Below are positions 5,431 to 11,736 of a stretch of DNA of 11,856 nucleotides, one piece after another (the first letter of the stretch is position 1; each line of letters opens with the position of its first letter). This stretch comes from Selenomonadaceae bacterium (lineage in GTDB: Bacteria > Bacillota > Negativicutes > Selenomonadales > Selenomonadaceae): positions 1 to 11,856 of the forward strand of contig JAEERZ010000036.1 of assembly GCA_016286075.1 (NCBI GenBank), in the 5' to 3' direction. The notes beneath the pieces were generated by a model. It saw nothing but the letters and a program-made list of their open reading frames with translations, made no database searches and was not told where the DNA came from. The position numbers were made by a program, and so were the translations under genes.

Positions 5431-6663
5431 TTACTTCAAGGCTTCCGCACCGCCCACGATCTCGGTGATCTCGCGGGTGATGTTCGCCTGACGTACCTTG
5501 TTGTAGAGCAGATCCAGCTTGCGCGTCAGCTCCTGCGCGTTGTCCGTCGCGCTGGACATCGCCGTCATGCGCGAGGAAAGCTCGCTGGCCGCCGCCTGAA
5601 GCTGCGCCGCGTAAATCATCGTAATCAAATACTGCGGAAGCAGCGCGTTCAGCACATCGTCCGCGTTCGGCAGGAAGATGAACGGCTCCTCCGTGTGTAT
5701 CGGCACTTCATACGCGCTGAAATCAATGCTGTCGGTTTCCTCGTTCGGCAGCTCCGGCAAATCGGGCAACGCGGGCAAATCGGGAAGATCCTCCAATGCG
5801 GGAAGCGGAGCAAATCTCTCTTCAAGCTCTTTTGCCGCCTTGGCTTCCTTCGCTTTCAGCGCTTCCTCTTTCGCCGCCTCTTTCGCCGCTTCGGCAGCTT
5901 CTTTTTCCGCCGCCTCTTTCGCCGCGCGCTCCTCCTCGGCAGCTTCCTTCGCCTCTTGAGCCTCGATCATTTCGTCGTAGCTCTGCGGTCCCGGTTTCGG
6001 CAGCTTCGCCAGCGCCGCTTCCTTCAAGTGCGAGATAAAAGCGCCCGCCTTGTCCAGCCTCGTCAGCTCGACGTCCTCCGCCTCGCCCGTGATGCCCTCG
6101 AAAGGCAGGAGCTGGAACTTCTCCGGCACGTTGACCATCGACGACACGAACCGCGCATAGACAATATGCACGGCGCTGTATTCGCCGCTCTGGTAACGAG
6201 TCGTCAGCTCCGCCGCGATTTGCTTCGCGATCTCGAAAGTCGGACGCTCGCTGATGCCGAGATAATCCTTTACGATATGATAACCCCGATTGCGGAAAAA
6301 TTCCTCCGTCTTGCGGCCGATGACCACAAGATCGGCCTTTTCCTTGTCGGGAATATGCGCGACCGCTTCCTTGAATATATTGGAAGAATACGCGCCCGCA
6401 AGTCCCTTGTCCGCCGCGATGATCAGGAACAGCTCCTTCTCCGCCGCGTCATAGGTTTCCAAAAGCGGGTGCTGAAAGCCCGTGACGTTTGCCGCGACGC
6501 TCTCGACGACCTCCGCCATCTTGTCCGCGAAAGGCTTGTTCGCTACAGCCGCCATCTGTGCGCGCCGCAGGCGCGCCGCCGCGACCATCTTCATCGCCTT
6601 GGTGATCTGCTGGATGCTCTTTACGCTGCGTATTCTGCGGCGTATATCTTGCAAACTCGCCAT
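5431..6663 (-). CDS. atpG: F1Fo ATP synthase subunit gamma with a large internal insert
   Basis: Gamma subunit, the central shaft of F1 (410 residues against about 285-300 for most bacteria). The N-terminal helix ASLQDIRRRIRSVKSIQQIT (2-21) with AMKMVAAARLRRAQ is canonical. The Rossmann-like globular part includes LFLIIAADKGLAGAYSSNI (78-96). The C-terminal helix AARMTAMSSATDNA-type region (363-376) and LYNKVRQANITREITEIVGG (386-405) are canonical too. Between KFQLLPFEG (182-190) and EEPFIFLPNADDVLNALLPQYL-type sequence (from 325) lies an extra block of about 130 residues, described separately. The reading frame is open throughout, with both conserved ends in the same frame, so this is a real insert and not a frameshift. 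ATG at 6663; its GAGGTGA site (6668-6674) sits just before the atpA stop (6676-6678), 12 nt gap. Followed by the palindrome-containing gap. Confidence 0.96.
   Translation of the reverse strand: MASLQDIRRRIRSVKSIQQITKAMKMVAAARLRRAQMAAVANKPFADKMAEVVESVAANVTGFQHPLLETYDAAEKELFLIIAADKGLAGAYSSNIFKEAVAHIPDKEKADLVVIGRKTEEFFRNRGYHIVKDYLGISERPTFEIAKQIAAELTTRYQSGEYSAVHIVYARFVSSMVNVPEKFQLLPFEGITGEAEDVELTRLDKAGAFISHLKEAALAKLPKPGPQSYDEMIEAQEAKEAAEEERAAKEAAEKEAAEAAKEAAKEEALKAKEAKAAKELEERFAPLPALEDLPDLPALPDLPELPNEETDSIDFSAYEVPIHTEEPFIFLPNADDVLNALLPQYLITMIYAAQLQAAASELSSRMTAMSSATDNAQELTRKLDLLYNKVRQANITREITEIVGGAEALK
5689..6096 (-). other. Gamma-subunit insert: charged Ala/Glu/Lys helix plus Leu-Pro-Asp tract
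   Basis: Encodes about residues 190-325 of AtpG. Residues 230-283 contain almost only Ala, Glu and Lys with a few Arg, Leu and Gln and no Gly or Pro, so a long solvent-exposed alpha helix or coiled coil is expected. Residues 284-306 repeat a Leu-Pro-Asp/Ala pattern (LPALEDLPDLPALPDLPELP), acidic and extended. Residues 307-325 are acidic. The DNA is low in complexity (repeated GCCGCCTCTTTC-like units on the plus strand, 5870-5950), suggesting growth by slippage. The insert begins where the redox-controlled insert of chloroplast gamma begins; no Cys is present here, so thiol control is excluded. Confidence 0.85.
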
Positions 6664-6675
6664 TCAATCACCTCA

Positions 6676-8193
6676 TCACGCCGTTTTGTAAGGAACGGTC
6701 TCCTTGAATTCTTCGATGGCCTTGGAAAGCGCGTCCTCCAAATTGTCGTCCAGCTTCTGCTGCTCGGCAATCTTCTGGCCGATCTCCGGATGCGTCTGAC
6801 GCATGAACTTCAGGAAATCGTTCTGGAACGTGACGACCTTGTCCACGGGGATATCCGCAAGGAATCCGCGAACCGCCGTGAAAATAGCCATGACCTGCTC
6901 CTCGACGACGAGCGGCGCATACTGGGCCTGCTTCAGCGTCTCCGTCATGCGCGCACCGCGGTCGAGCTGATCCTTCGTCGCCTTGTCAAGGTCGGAGCCG
7001 AACTGCGCGAACGCCGCCAACTCGCGATACTGCGCAAGGTCGAGACGCAGCGTACCGGCGACCTGTTTCATCGCCTTGATCTGCGCGCTGCCGCCGACAC
7101 GGGATACCGACAGACCGACGTTGACCGCCGGGCGGATGCCCGAATAGAACATATCGGTTTCCAGCATGATCTGGCCGTCCGTGATCGAAATAACGTTCGT
7201 CGGAATGTAGGCGCCGACGTCGCCCGCCTGCGTCTCGATAATCGGAAGCGCGGTAATCGAGCCTGCTCCGAGTTCGTCGGAGAGCTTCGCCGCGCGCTCC
7301 AAAAGACGCGAATGGAGATAGAATACGTCGCCCGGATACGCTTCGCGTCCTGGAGGGCGACGGAGAAGCAGCGACATGGCGCGGTAGGCCGCCGCGTGCT
7401 TCGTAAGATCGTCATAAATGCAGAGGCAGTGTCCGCCCTTCCGCATGAAATACTCCGCCATCGCGACGCCGGCATAGGGCGCCATATACTGGAGCGGCGA
7501 GGAATCCGCCGCCGTCGCAGCGACGACGATGGAATACGCCATAGCCCCGGAATCCTCCAGCGTCTTGACCACGCGGGCCACCGTAGACGCCTTCTGACCG
7601 ATAGCGACGTAGATGCAGATACAGTTCTGCCCCTTCTGGTTTATCATCGTATCGACGGCAATCGCCGTCTTGCCCGTGCCGCGGTCGCCGATGATCAATT
7701 CGCGCTGGCCGCGTCCGATGGGAACAAGCGCGTCGATGGCCTTGATGCCCGTCTGGAGCGGCTCGTGAACCGACTTTCTGTCCGCGATGCCCGGCGCAGG
7801 ACTTTCAATCTTCCGGTATTCGGTTGTTTCGATAGCGCCTTTGCCGTCGATGGGGCGCCCGAGAGCGTCCACGACGCGCCCGATCATCGCCTCGCCGACC
7901 GGCACCTGCATGATGCGTCCCGTGCGCTTGACCGTGTCGCCCTCCATGATCTCGGTCTCGCGACCGAGCACGACGGCGCCCACGTTGTCCTGCTCCAGGT
8001 TCAGCACCAGGCCGAAAATATCATTTCCGAAATCGAGCAGCTCGCCGGCCATTGCTTTTTGCAGGCCATGAATATGAGCGATGCCGTCGCCGATTTCGAT
8101 AACAGTCCCCACCTCGTCAATCTCAAGATCCACTTCGTAGTTCTTGATCTGTTCCTTGATGATGGCTGTTATTTCTTCGGGATTCATTTTCAT
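6676..8193 (-). CDS. atpA: F1Fo ATP synthase subunit alpha
   Basis: Alpha subunit of F1 (505 residues, usual length). It binds nucleotide at non-catalytic sites and supplies the arginine finger to the beta active site. The Walker A motif GDRGTGKT is at 169-176. LCIYDDLTKHA (257-267) is the Walker B region. The family signature PAVNVGLSVSRVGGSAQ is at 355-371 with arginine finger R365. The N-terminal beta-barrel domain holds GDGIAHIHGLQKAMAGELLDF from residue 36. ATG at 8193 (MKMNPEE); a second ATG two codons later is possible, but GAGGTGAG about nine bases upstream fits the first. There are 22 nt after atpH and 12 nt before atpG, with ribosome sites embedded in the upstream ends, as expected of a coupled operon. 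Confidence 0.98.
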   Translation of the reverse strand: MKMNPEEITAIIKEQIKNYEVDLEIDEVGTVIEIGDGIAHIHGLQKAMAGELLDFGNDIFGLVLNLEQDNVGAVVLGRETEIMEGDTVKRTGRIMQVPVGEAMIGRVVDALGRPIDGKGAIETTEYRKIESPAPGIADRKSVHEPLQTGIKAIDALVPIGRGQRELIIGDRGTGKTAIAVDTMINQKGQNCICIYVAIGQKASTVARVVKTLEDSGAMAYSIVVAATAADSSPLQYMAPYAGVAMAEYFMRKGGHCLCIYDDLTKHAAAYRAMSLLLRRPPGREAYPGDVFYLHSRLLERAAKLSDELGAGSITALPIIETQAGDVGAYIPTNVISITDGQIMLETDMFYSGIRPAVNVGLSVSRVGGSAQIKAMKQVAGTLRLDLAQYRELAAFAQFGSDLDKATKDQLDRGARMTETLKQAQYAPLVVEEQVMAIFTAVRGFLADIPVDKVVTFQNDFLKFMRQTHPEIGQKIAEQQKLDDNLEDALSKAIEEFKETVPYKTA

Positions 8194-8215
8194 AACTTAG
8201 CACTCACCTCTATTC

Positions 8216-8755
8216 CTAATCCGCCAAAAGCTGTGCTTCGAGTGCCTTCATGCGGCTTTTGAGACTGCCGTCGATCAGCCGGTCGCCCATGCGGACCACC
8301 GCGCCGCCGAGCAGCTTCTCGTCCAAATGCTTCCGCAGCTTGATTTTCTTTCCGGTAATCTCGCCAAGCTTCGCCATGAGCCTTTCGCCCAAGCTGTCCG
8401 ACAAATCCCTTGCCGTCGTGACGTCGGCAACGATAATGCCCTGCGCCTCGTTGGAGAAATTCTCATATTGGCGCACGATTTCCCCAAGACTGGAAATGCG
8501 CTGCTTGTCCAAAAGAAGGTGCAAAAAATTCAACACCATGGGAGAGAGCTCCCCGGCGAAAATCTTCTGCACCGCTTCCTGCTTCGCCTGACGCGGAATC
8601 ATCGGGCTTTCCAAATACGCTTTCAGCTCCGGCGTCCCCTCGATATCCGAGGCCAACGACTGGAGCTCCTGCCCGTACTCGACGAGCTTTCCTTCCTCTT
8701 GTGCCAAGAGGAACATCGCCCGCGAATACTTGATGGCAAGCTGCAAATTCAGCAT
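8216..8755 (-). CDS. atpH: F1Fo ATP synthase subunit delta
   Basis: Delta subunit (179 residues), which sits on top of the alpha/beta head and joins it to the b-subunit stalk (OSCP homologue). The N-terminal helical domain starts LQLAIKYSRAMFLLAQEEGK (4-23). NFLHLLLDKQRISSLGEIVRQYE (76-98) is the usual mid-region. The C-terminal signature GGAVVRMGDRLIDGS (150-164) is clear. Its ATG (8755-8753) overlaps the atpF stop: the two genes share seven bases, implying translational coupling and a fixed ratio of b and delta. TAG stop at 8218-8216. Confidence 0.97.
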   Translation of the reverse strand: MLNLQLAIKYSRAMFLLAQEEGKLVEYGQELQSLASDIEGTPELKAYLESPMIPRQAKQEAVQKIFAGELSPMVLNFLHLLLDKQRISSLGEIVRQYENFSNEAQGIIVADVTTARDLSDSLGERLMAKLGEITGKKIKLRKHLDEKLLGGAVVRMGDRLIDGSLKSRMKALEAQLLAD

Positions 8756-9252
8756 GACAGATCACCCAGCTTTTCTTTGCTGAGACTGTCGATGAAGTCG
8801 CCGACGATCGCCTCGTTGGCGGCGTCGTCCATATTGCGGCCCATCAGCTTTGTGGCAGCCGCCAACGAAAGCGCGACCATCTGCCCTTTCATTTTCTTCG
8901 CGGCTTCTTCGCGCTCCGCCTGGAGCTGCGCCTTTGCCGCGGCTTTCATCTGCTCGATCTCCTGCTGCGTTTCCTCGACGCGGGCACGGTGCTCCGCCTC
9001 GCTGCGCTGCGTCGCGGAATCTGTAATCTCCTGCGCGCGCTTCCTCGCATCGGAGAGCTTCTGCTCGTACTCCTTCTTCATTTCGGCCGCCTGCGCGCGG
9101 TCCTCATCGGCCTGACGGATATTGTTCGCAATCTTGTCCGTCCGGTCATGGAGAACCTGAAGCAAGGGGCCCCATGCGAATTTCTTCAGCACGAGAAGGA
9201 GGACCAAGAAGTTGATAATTTGTATAAATAATGTTGAGTTAACATCTACCAT
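8749..9252 (-). CDS. atpF: F1Fo ATP synthase subunit b
   Basis: Subunit b of the peripheral stalk (167 residues). A single N-terminal membrane helix (about 6-25, LFIQIINFLVLLLVLKKFAW) is followed by LLQVLHDRTDKIANNI and a long charged helix (about 40-140), rich in Ala, Glu, Lys and Gln, which forms the right-handed coiled-coil dimer. The C-terminal end binds delta. Only one b gene is present, so a homodimer is expected, not the b/b' pair of phototrophs. ATG at 9252 with a GGGAGG site. The end overlaps atpH by seven bases. An 83-nt gap with a hairpin separates it from atpE. Confidence 0.97.
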   Translation of the reverse strand: MVDVNSTLFIQIINFLVLLLVLKKFAWGPLLQVLHDRTDKIANNIRQADEDRAQAAEMKKEYEQKLSDARKRAQEITDSATQRSEAEHRARVEETQQEIEQMKAAAKAQLQAEREEAAKKMKGQMVALSLAAATKLMGRNMDDAANEAIVGDFIDSLSKEKLGDLSC

Positions 9253-9292
9253 ATTCGCGGATCCTCCCTTCCGGCGTTTCGCACGAAAACAC

Positions 9293-9314
9293 GACAGCTT
9301 GCAAAAAAGCTGCC
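9293..9314 (-). promoter_or_regulatory. Intercistronic hairpin between atpE and atpF
   Basis: On the minus strand GGCAGCTT (9314-9307) pairs with AAGCTGTC (9300-9293), one G-U pair, six-base loop. It lies in the gap after the atpE stop and about 40 nt before the atpF start. The T-run after it is weak, so it is more likely an mRNA stabiliser or partial attenuator that helps atpE be expressed above atpF (about 10 or more c per two b) than a full terminator. Function is inference. Confidence 0.5.
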
Positions 9315-9335
9315 GCTTTCCGGCTCATCCGCCAA

Positions 9336-9587
9336 TTACGCGATGAACGGATTCGCGAAGATGAGGATCAGGACGACGACGATAGCGATAATAGGAATGG
9401 ACTCGACAAGACCGCAGGATACGAGAGCGTTCGTGAAGAGGGCGTCCTTGACTTCCGGCTGGCGAACCGTGCCGTCCATCAGACGCATCAGAATACGGGA
9501 GTCGCCGTAAACGGCCGCGATGATCGAAGTCATCGTGATGAGAAGAACGACGAGAAGGGACAACTGTACGGGAGTAATGTTAGCCAT
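9336..9587 (-). CDS. atpE: F1Fo ATP synthase subunit c (divergent)
   Basis: Subunit c, the hairpin forming the ion-driven ring (83 residues). Helix 1 is about 8-37, the polar loop RQPE is at 42-45, and helix 2 runs from about 46 to 78, ending IFANPF. The ion-carrying carboxylate is E62 in GLVESIPII. Helix 1 lacks most of the usual GxGxGxG pattern: counting back from RQPE, the glycine sites hold I22, A24, V26, G28 and S30, and D29 falls at the site of the Na+-binding Gln32 of Ilyobacter c. D29 with E62 and S63 may form a two-carboxylate ion site. The start is ATG 9587, ten bases after AGGAGG; a longer reading from 9677 adds 30 unconserved residues across the ribosome site and is rejected. Confidence 0.95.
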   Translation of the reverse strand: MANITPVQLSLLVVLLITMTSIIAAVYGDSRILMRLMDGTVRQPEVKDALFTNALVSCGLVESIPIIAIVVVLILIFANPFIA

Positions 9588-9597
9588 GAGTGAAAAA

Positions 9598-9624
9598 CCT
9601 CCTAATAATAAATAAATATATTTT
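9598..9624 (-). promoter_or_regulatory. AT-rich translation initiation region of atpE
   Basis: An AGGAGG Shine-Dalgarno (9603-9598, minus) is preceded by 21 consecutive A/T bases (9604-9624), striking in a GC-rich operon. In E. coli a U-rich, unstructured segment before the atpE ribosome site boosts c-subunit synthesis; this stretch could do the same. The remaining atpB-atpE gap contains a small CCGTT/AACGG hairpin (9668-9680). Confidence 0.5.
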
Positions 9625-9696
9625 CGGCAAATTCTCGCGGCACAGGAGCGGCGCCCCCGTACCGGAACCGTTGCCAACGGCTTGCTTGATTAAAAA

Positions 9697-10380
9697 TCAC
9701 TCTTCATGATCATGCCCTTTGGCCGCCGGCGCGATATACACCAGCGAGAGCGTCGTGAAGATGTACGCCTGGATTACGCCTACCGCGAGGCTGAAGATAA
9801 CCCAAACCACGTGCGGCGCCCAATTGCCCCACCACGGGGCAAGGTTCAGGATTATGATGATCAGCACCTCGCCCGCCAGGATGTTTCCGAAAAGACGGAA
9901 GGCCAGCGACGCAGGCCGCGCAAGCTCCTCAATGATATGGATGATGATAAAAGGAGCGAACGGCTCTAAGAAGTGCTTGAAATAGCCGATGCCGCTTCTT
10001 GCAACGCCGATGCCGTGGTGGATAAAGCACGACATGGTAAGCGCAAGACCCAGCGTCGTATTCAAATCGTTCGTCGGCGACTCCATCGCCGGGAAAAGGC
10101 CCAGCCAGTTCGCGATGACAAGATACACGAACAGCGAGAGGAAAATATGGGTCAGGGAGCGCCCCGTAGGCCCTATCATCGTATTGATCTTTTCCTCCCA
10201 GACTTCGGCAACAGCCTCGATTGCGTTCTGCCACCCCGTCGGAACCTCCTTCAGGTTCCGCGACGCCAAAATCGCAATCAGAATGACGATGGCCATCGTG
10301 ATATAGTTCATGATGAGCGTCTCTTCATTCAAGAGATAGCCGGCAAACTCCACGACCTCGCGATGACCGATTTTTTCCAT
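9697..10380 (-). CDS. atpB: F1Fo ATP synthase subunit a
   Basis: Subunit a, the membrane stator that holds the ion half-channels (227 residues from the chosen start). Several membrane helices are seen: about 25-40, 77-95, 106-122, 140-150, 165-182 and 190-218. The essential stator arginine is R162 in SLAFRLFGNILAGE (158-171), and the final helix has QAYIFTTLSLVYI (204-216). The tail GHDHEE is short. ATG at 10380 is preceded four bases away by a GGGGGAGGGG Shine-Dalgarno. An earlier TTG (10398) would read through this site and is rejected. There are 35 nt after atpI and a 109-nt gap before atpE. Confidence 0.97.
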   Translation of the reverse strand: MEKIGHREVVEFAGYLLNEETLIMNYITMAIVILIAILASRNLKEVPTGWQNAIEAVAEVWEEKINTMIGPTGRSLTHIFLSLFVYLVIANWLGLFPAMESPTNDLNTTLGLALTMSCFIHHGIGVARSGIGYFKHFLEPFAPFIIIHIIEELARPASLAFRLFGNILAGEVLIIIILNLAPWWGNWAPHVVWVIFSLAVGVIQAYIFTTLSLVYIAPAAKGHDHEE

Positions 10381-10415
10381 ATAACCCCTCCCCCTCAAAA
10401 TGAATTCTTATCAAT

Positions 10416-10814
10416 TTACGAAACCGCATCCTCGCGATTCTTCTTCACGCGGGCCGCAATCAGACAGACGAACGCCGTTGCCAGAAACAGGAGATACGCC
10501 GCAACCGCCGTCAAAAAAAACGACTTTGAAACCTGCGCCGCAAGCCCCATAATCAAGCAAAGCGAGCCCAAACGAATAAACAGCCCGTTTTGAAGCTGCG
10601 AAGCCGCCTTCTCACGGTCAAAGTGCCCGTCTTCCATGCGGTTCGTCAGCGTCCAGCAGAAAATGCCGCCTGCCAAATAGCCGACGAAAAGCCCGCCGAT
10701 GAGCAGTCCCTTCCCCAAGAAGAGGAAGATAATCACACTCATAAGCGTGCCCCCCGCAAGGAACTTCAGCGTCCATACGCCGCCCCTGCCGTAGATTGAT
10801 AAGAACTTTTGCAT
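10416..10814 (-). CDS. atpI: ATP synthase subunit I (AtpI family)
   Basis: Small membrane protein of 132 residues with four predicted helices (about 14-33, 36-57, 75-94, 98-121) and a charged cytoplasmic segment between the second and third (TNRMEDGHFDREKA, 57-70). This matches the ATP-synt_I family by position and topology. Such proteins help assemble the c ring or supply Mg2+; the exact role here is unknown. ATG at 10814 with GAGGTGG upstream. It is the first gene after the operon promoter at 10877-10906 and lies 35 nt before atpB. Confidence 0.85.
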   Translation of the reverse strand: MQKFLSIYGRGGVWTLKFLAGGTLMSVIIFLFLGKGLLIGGLFVGYLAGGIFCWTLTNRMEDGHFDREKAASQLQNGLFIRLGSLCLIMGLAAQVSKSFFLTAVAAYLLFLATAFVCLIAARVKKNREDAVS

Positions 10815-10876
10815 ATTCCACCTCAGCGAAGAAACTCTTGCTTTGCCCCCCGCCCGACGAAATATTTTTCCGCTCC

Positions 10877-10906
10877 ATTATACTCCTAAGCATAAAATCT
10901 TTGCAA
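10877..10906 (-). promoter_or_regulatory. Sigma-A promoter of the main atp operon
   Basis: On the minus strand -35 TTGCAA (10906-10901), 18-bp spacer, perfect -10 TATAAT (10882-10877). Transcription should start near 10870, about 55 nt before atpI. With the terminator just upstream, this makes atpI-BEFHAGDC an independent unit. Confidence 0.8.
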
Positions 10907-10977
10907 GCAAATATCGCCAAATCATCATATTTTTTTCAGAATCCGCTGAACAACCACTCGCGAATATTCATTCTATC

Positions 10978-11001
10978 AAAAAAGAGCGGCTTTCGCCGCC
11001 C
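10978..11001 (-). terminator. Rho-independent terminator after atpZ
   Basis: Minus strand: GCGGC (10999-10995), GAAA tetraloop, GCCGC (10990-10986), then TC and six T residues (10983-10978). It lies 12 nt after the atpZ stop and separates the wecB/S23/atpZ transcript from the atp promoter. Confidence 0.88.
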
Positions 11002-11013
11002 GTAAATTCATTG

Positions 11014-11304
11014 TTATGTGTCTTTTTTCCCTTTGCCATCGCCCGTTTCTTCGCGGAAATGTATTCGAACCTGATAATAGATTGAATAAATCGCCACGGG
11101 AAAGCCGAGAAAAATACCCGCGATGGTTCCGTTCGGCGCAATGCCGAAAACTTCGTCCGCCTTTTGCCCCAACCAAATACACGCAAGGACCGTTATCGCC
11201 ACAGAAATGCCAATCCCCGTAAAATAGGTAGCCGCCCAAATATAGCGAAAGAGCAGTTTGCGGCGAGGTGAACGTTCTCGATTATCATTATGTGTGTTCA
11301 GCAT
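11014..11304 (-). CDS. atpZ: AtpZ/AtpI-type F1Fo ATP synthase accessory membrane protein
   Basis: Small protein of 96 residues with two predicted membrane helices (about 21-46 and 58-78) separated by GQKADEVFGIAPNGT (46-60), and charged ends rich in Arg (N) and Lys/Glu (C). This is the pattern of the F1F0-ATPase gene 1 (AtpZ) family; in Bacillota AtpZ with AtpI has been linked to Mg2+ or Ca2+ transport for the synthase. ATG at 11304 with a GGGAGA site at 11311-11316. Unlike the rest of the operon it is cut off by a terminator and would be read from the wecB side. Family call is good, function only inferred. Confidence 0.85.
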   Translation of the reverse strand: MLNTHNDNRERSPRRKLLFRYIWAATYFTGIGISVAITVLACIWLGQKADEVFGIAPNGTIAGIFLGFPVAIYSIYYQVRIHFREETGDGKGKKDT

Positions 11305-11323
11305 TTGCTTTCTCCCGCATAAA

Positions 11324-11351
11324 GAGTGGAGTGTGAAGAGTGGAGAGTGAA
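11324..11351. repeat. Heptanucleotide repeat, downstream end of the S23 gene (inverted copy)
   Basis: Plus strand: four 7-nt units in a row (GAGTGGA, GTGTGAA, GAGTGGA, GAGTGAA). A 20-nt part (11330-11349) is the exact reverse complement of 11717-11736 at the other end of the S23 gene. It ends two bases before the S23 stop codon (11355-11353). Confidence 0.9.
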
Positions 11352-11352
11352 G

Positions 11353-11733
11353 TTATTCGGGAGATTGCATAGTTTTTGTCGTCGCAGACAGGATACGGCG
11401 TAATTCTTCACAATCTGACTGCATGGAACTATACTGTTCCATCGTCAAATATTCCGTTTCATGCAAGAGTTCCAGCCAATATAGCGTTTCTGAACATTCT
11501 TTAAGAGCAATATAAACTTTTGACAAAAAATCCTTACGGCTGATAGCACATTCCGCTTCTGCAAGATTCGCACCAATACTGGTTCCCGCACGCAAAAGTT
11601 GTTTGGCTAAAACATATTCGCGTTTATCGTCACGGAGATATTGATACAACCGCACCACACGGATAGCAAATTTTCGGCTCTTTTCACGCGCAGGGCGTTC
11701 CGATATCTCCACTCCCCACTCTCCACTCTTCAC
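11353..11733 (-). CDS. Four-helix-bundle protein of the S23 / 23S rRNA intervening-sequence family
   Basis: Protein of 126 residues predicted to form a four-helix bundle. Family marks are KFAIRVVRLYQYL (21-33), LAKQLLRAGTSIGANLAEAE (42-61) and ALKECSETLYWLELL (76-90). These proteins were first found encoded in intervening sequences of 23S rRNA and are common as scattered single genes; biochemical role unknown. The nominal GTG start (11733) lies in the flanking repeat, so MKSGEWGVE is repeat-encoded; V8 (also GTG) is another possible start. No good Shine-Dalgarno is visible apart from the purine-rich repeat itself. By hand count 11401-11520 is 33-37% G+C, against 73% for a sample line of atpA (7081-7140), a sign of transfer. 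It begins at the wecB stop and is bounded by inverted repeats. Confidence 0.88.
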   Translation of the reverse strand: MKSGEWGVEISERPAREKSRKFAIRVVRLYQYLRDDKREYVLAKQLLRAGTSIGANLAEAECAISRKDFLSKVYIALKECSETLYWLELLHETEYLTMEQYSSMQSDCEELRRILSATTKTMQSPE

Positions 11734-11736
11734 ACT
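11708..11736. repeat. Heptanucleotide repeat, upstream end of the S23 gene (inverted copy)
   Basis: On the minus strand: GTGTGAA, GAGTGGA, GAGTGGG, GAGTGGA. The 20-nt segment 11717-11736 is perfectly complementary to 11330-11349. It starts at the last base of the wecB stop codon and runs into the S23 coding region. Confidence 0.9.

Noticed and set aside
5695..8262. 855-codon plus-strand frame opposite atpG and atpA
   Set aside because: Mirror of two conserved genes; low-complexity Arg/Leu/Asp-rich translation; no plausible start signals.
9588..9677. N-terminal extension of AtpE by 30 residues
   Set aside because: The extension covers the AGGAGG site and A/T tract; the ATG at 9587 fits the family and the ribosome site.
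10381..10398. Earlier TTG start for atpB
   Set aside because: Its first codons are the purine-rich Shine-Dalgarno itself; ATG 10380 is properly spaced.
11353..11733. Diversity-generating retroelement accessory protein (Avd)
   Set aside because: Avd shares the four-helix fold, but no reverse transcriptase or template repeat is in the window; the residues fit the S23 family better.
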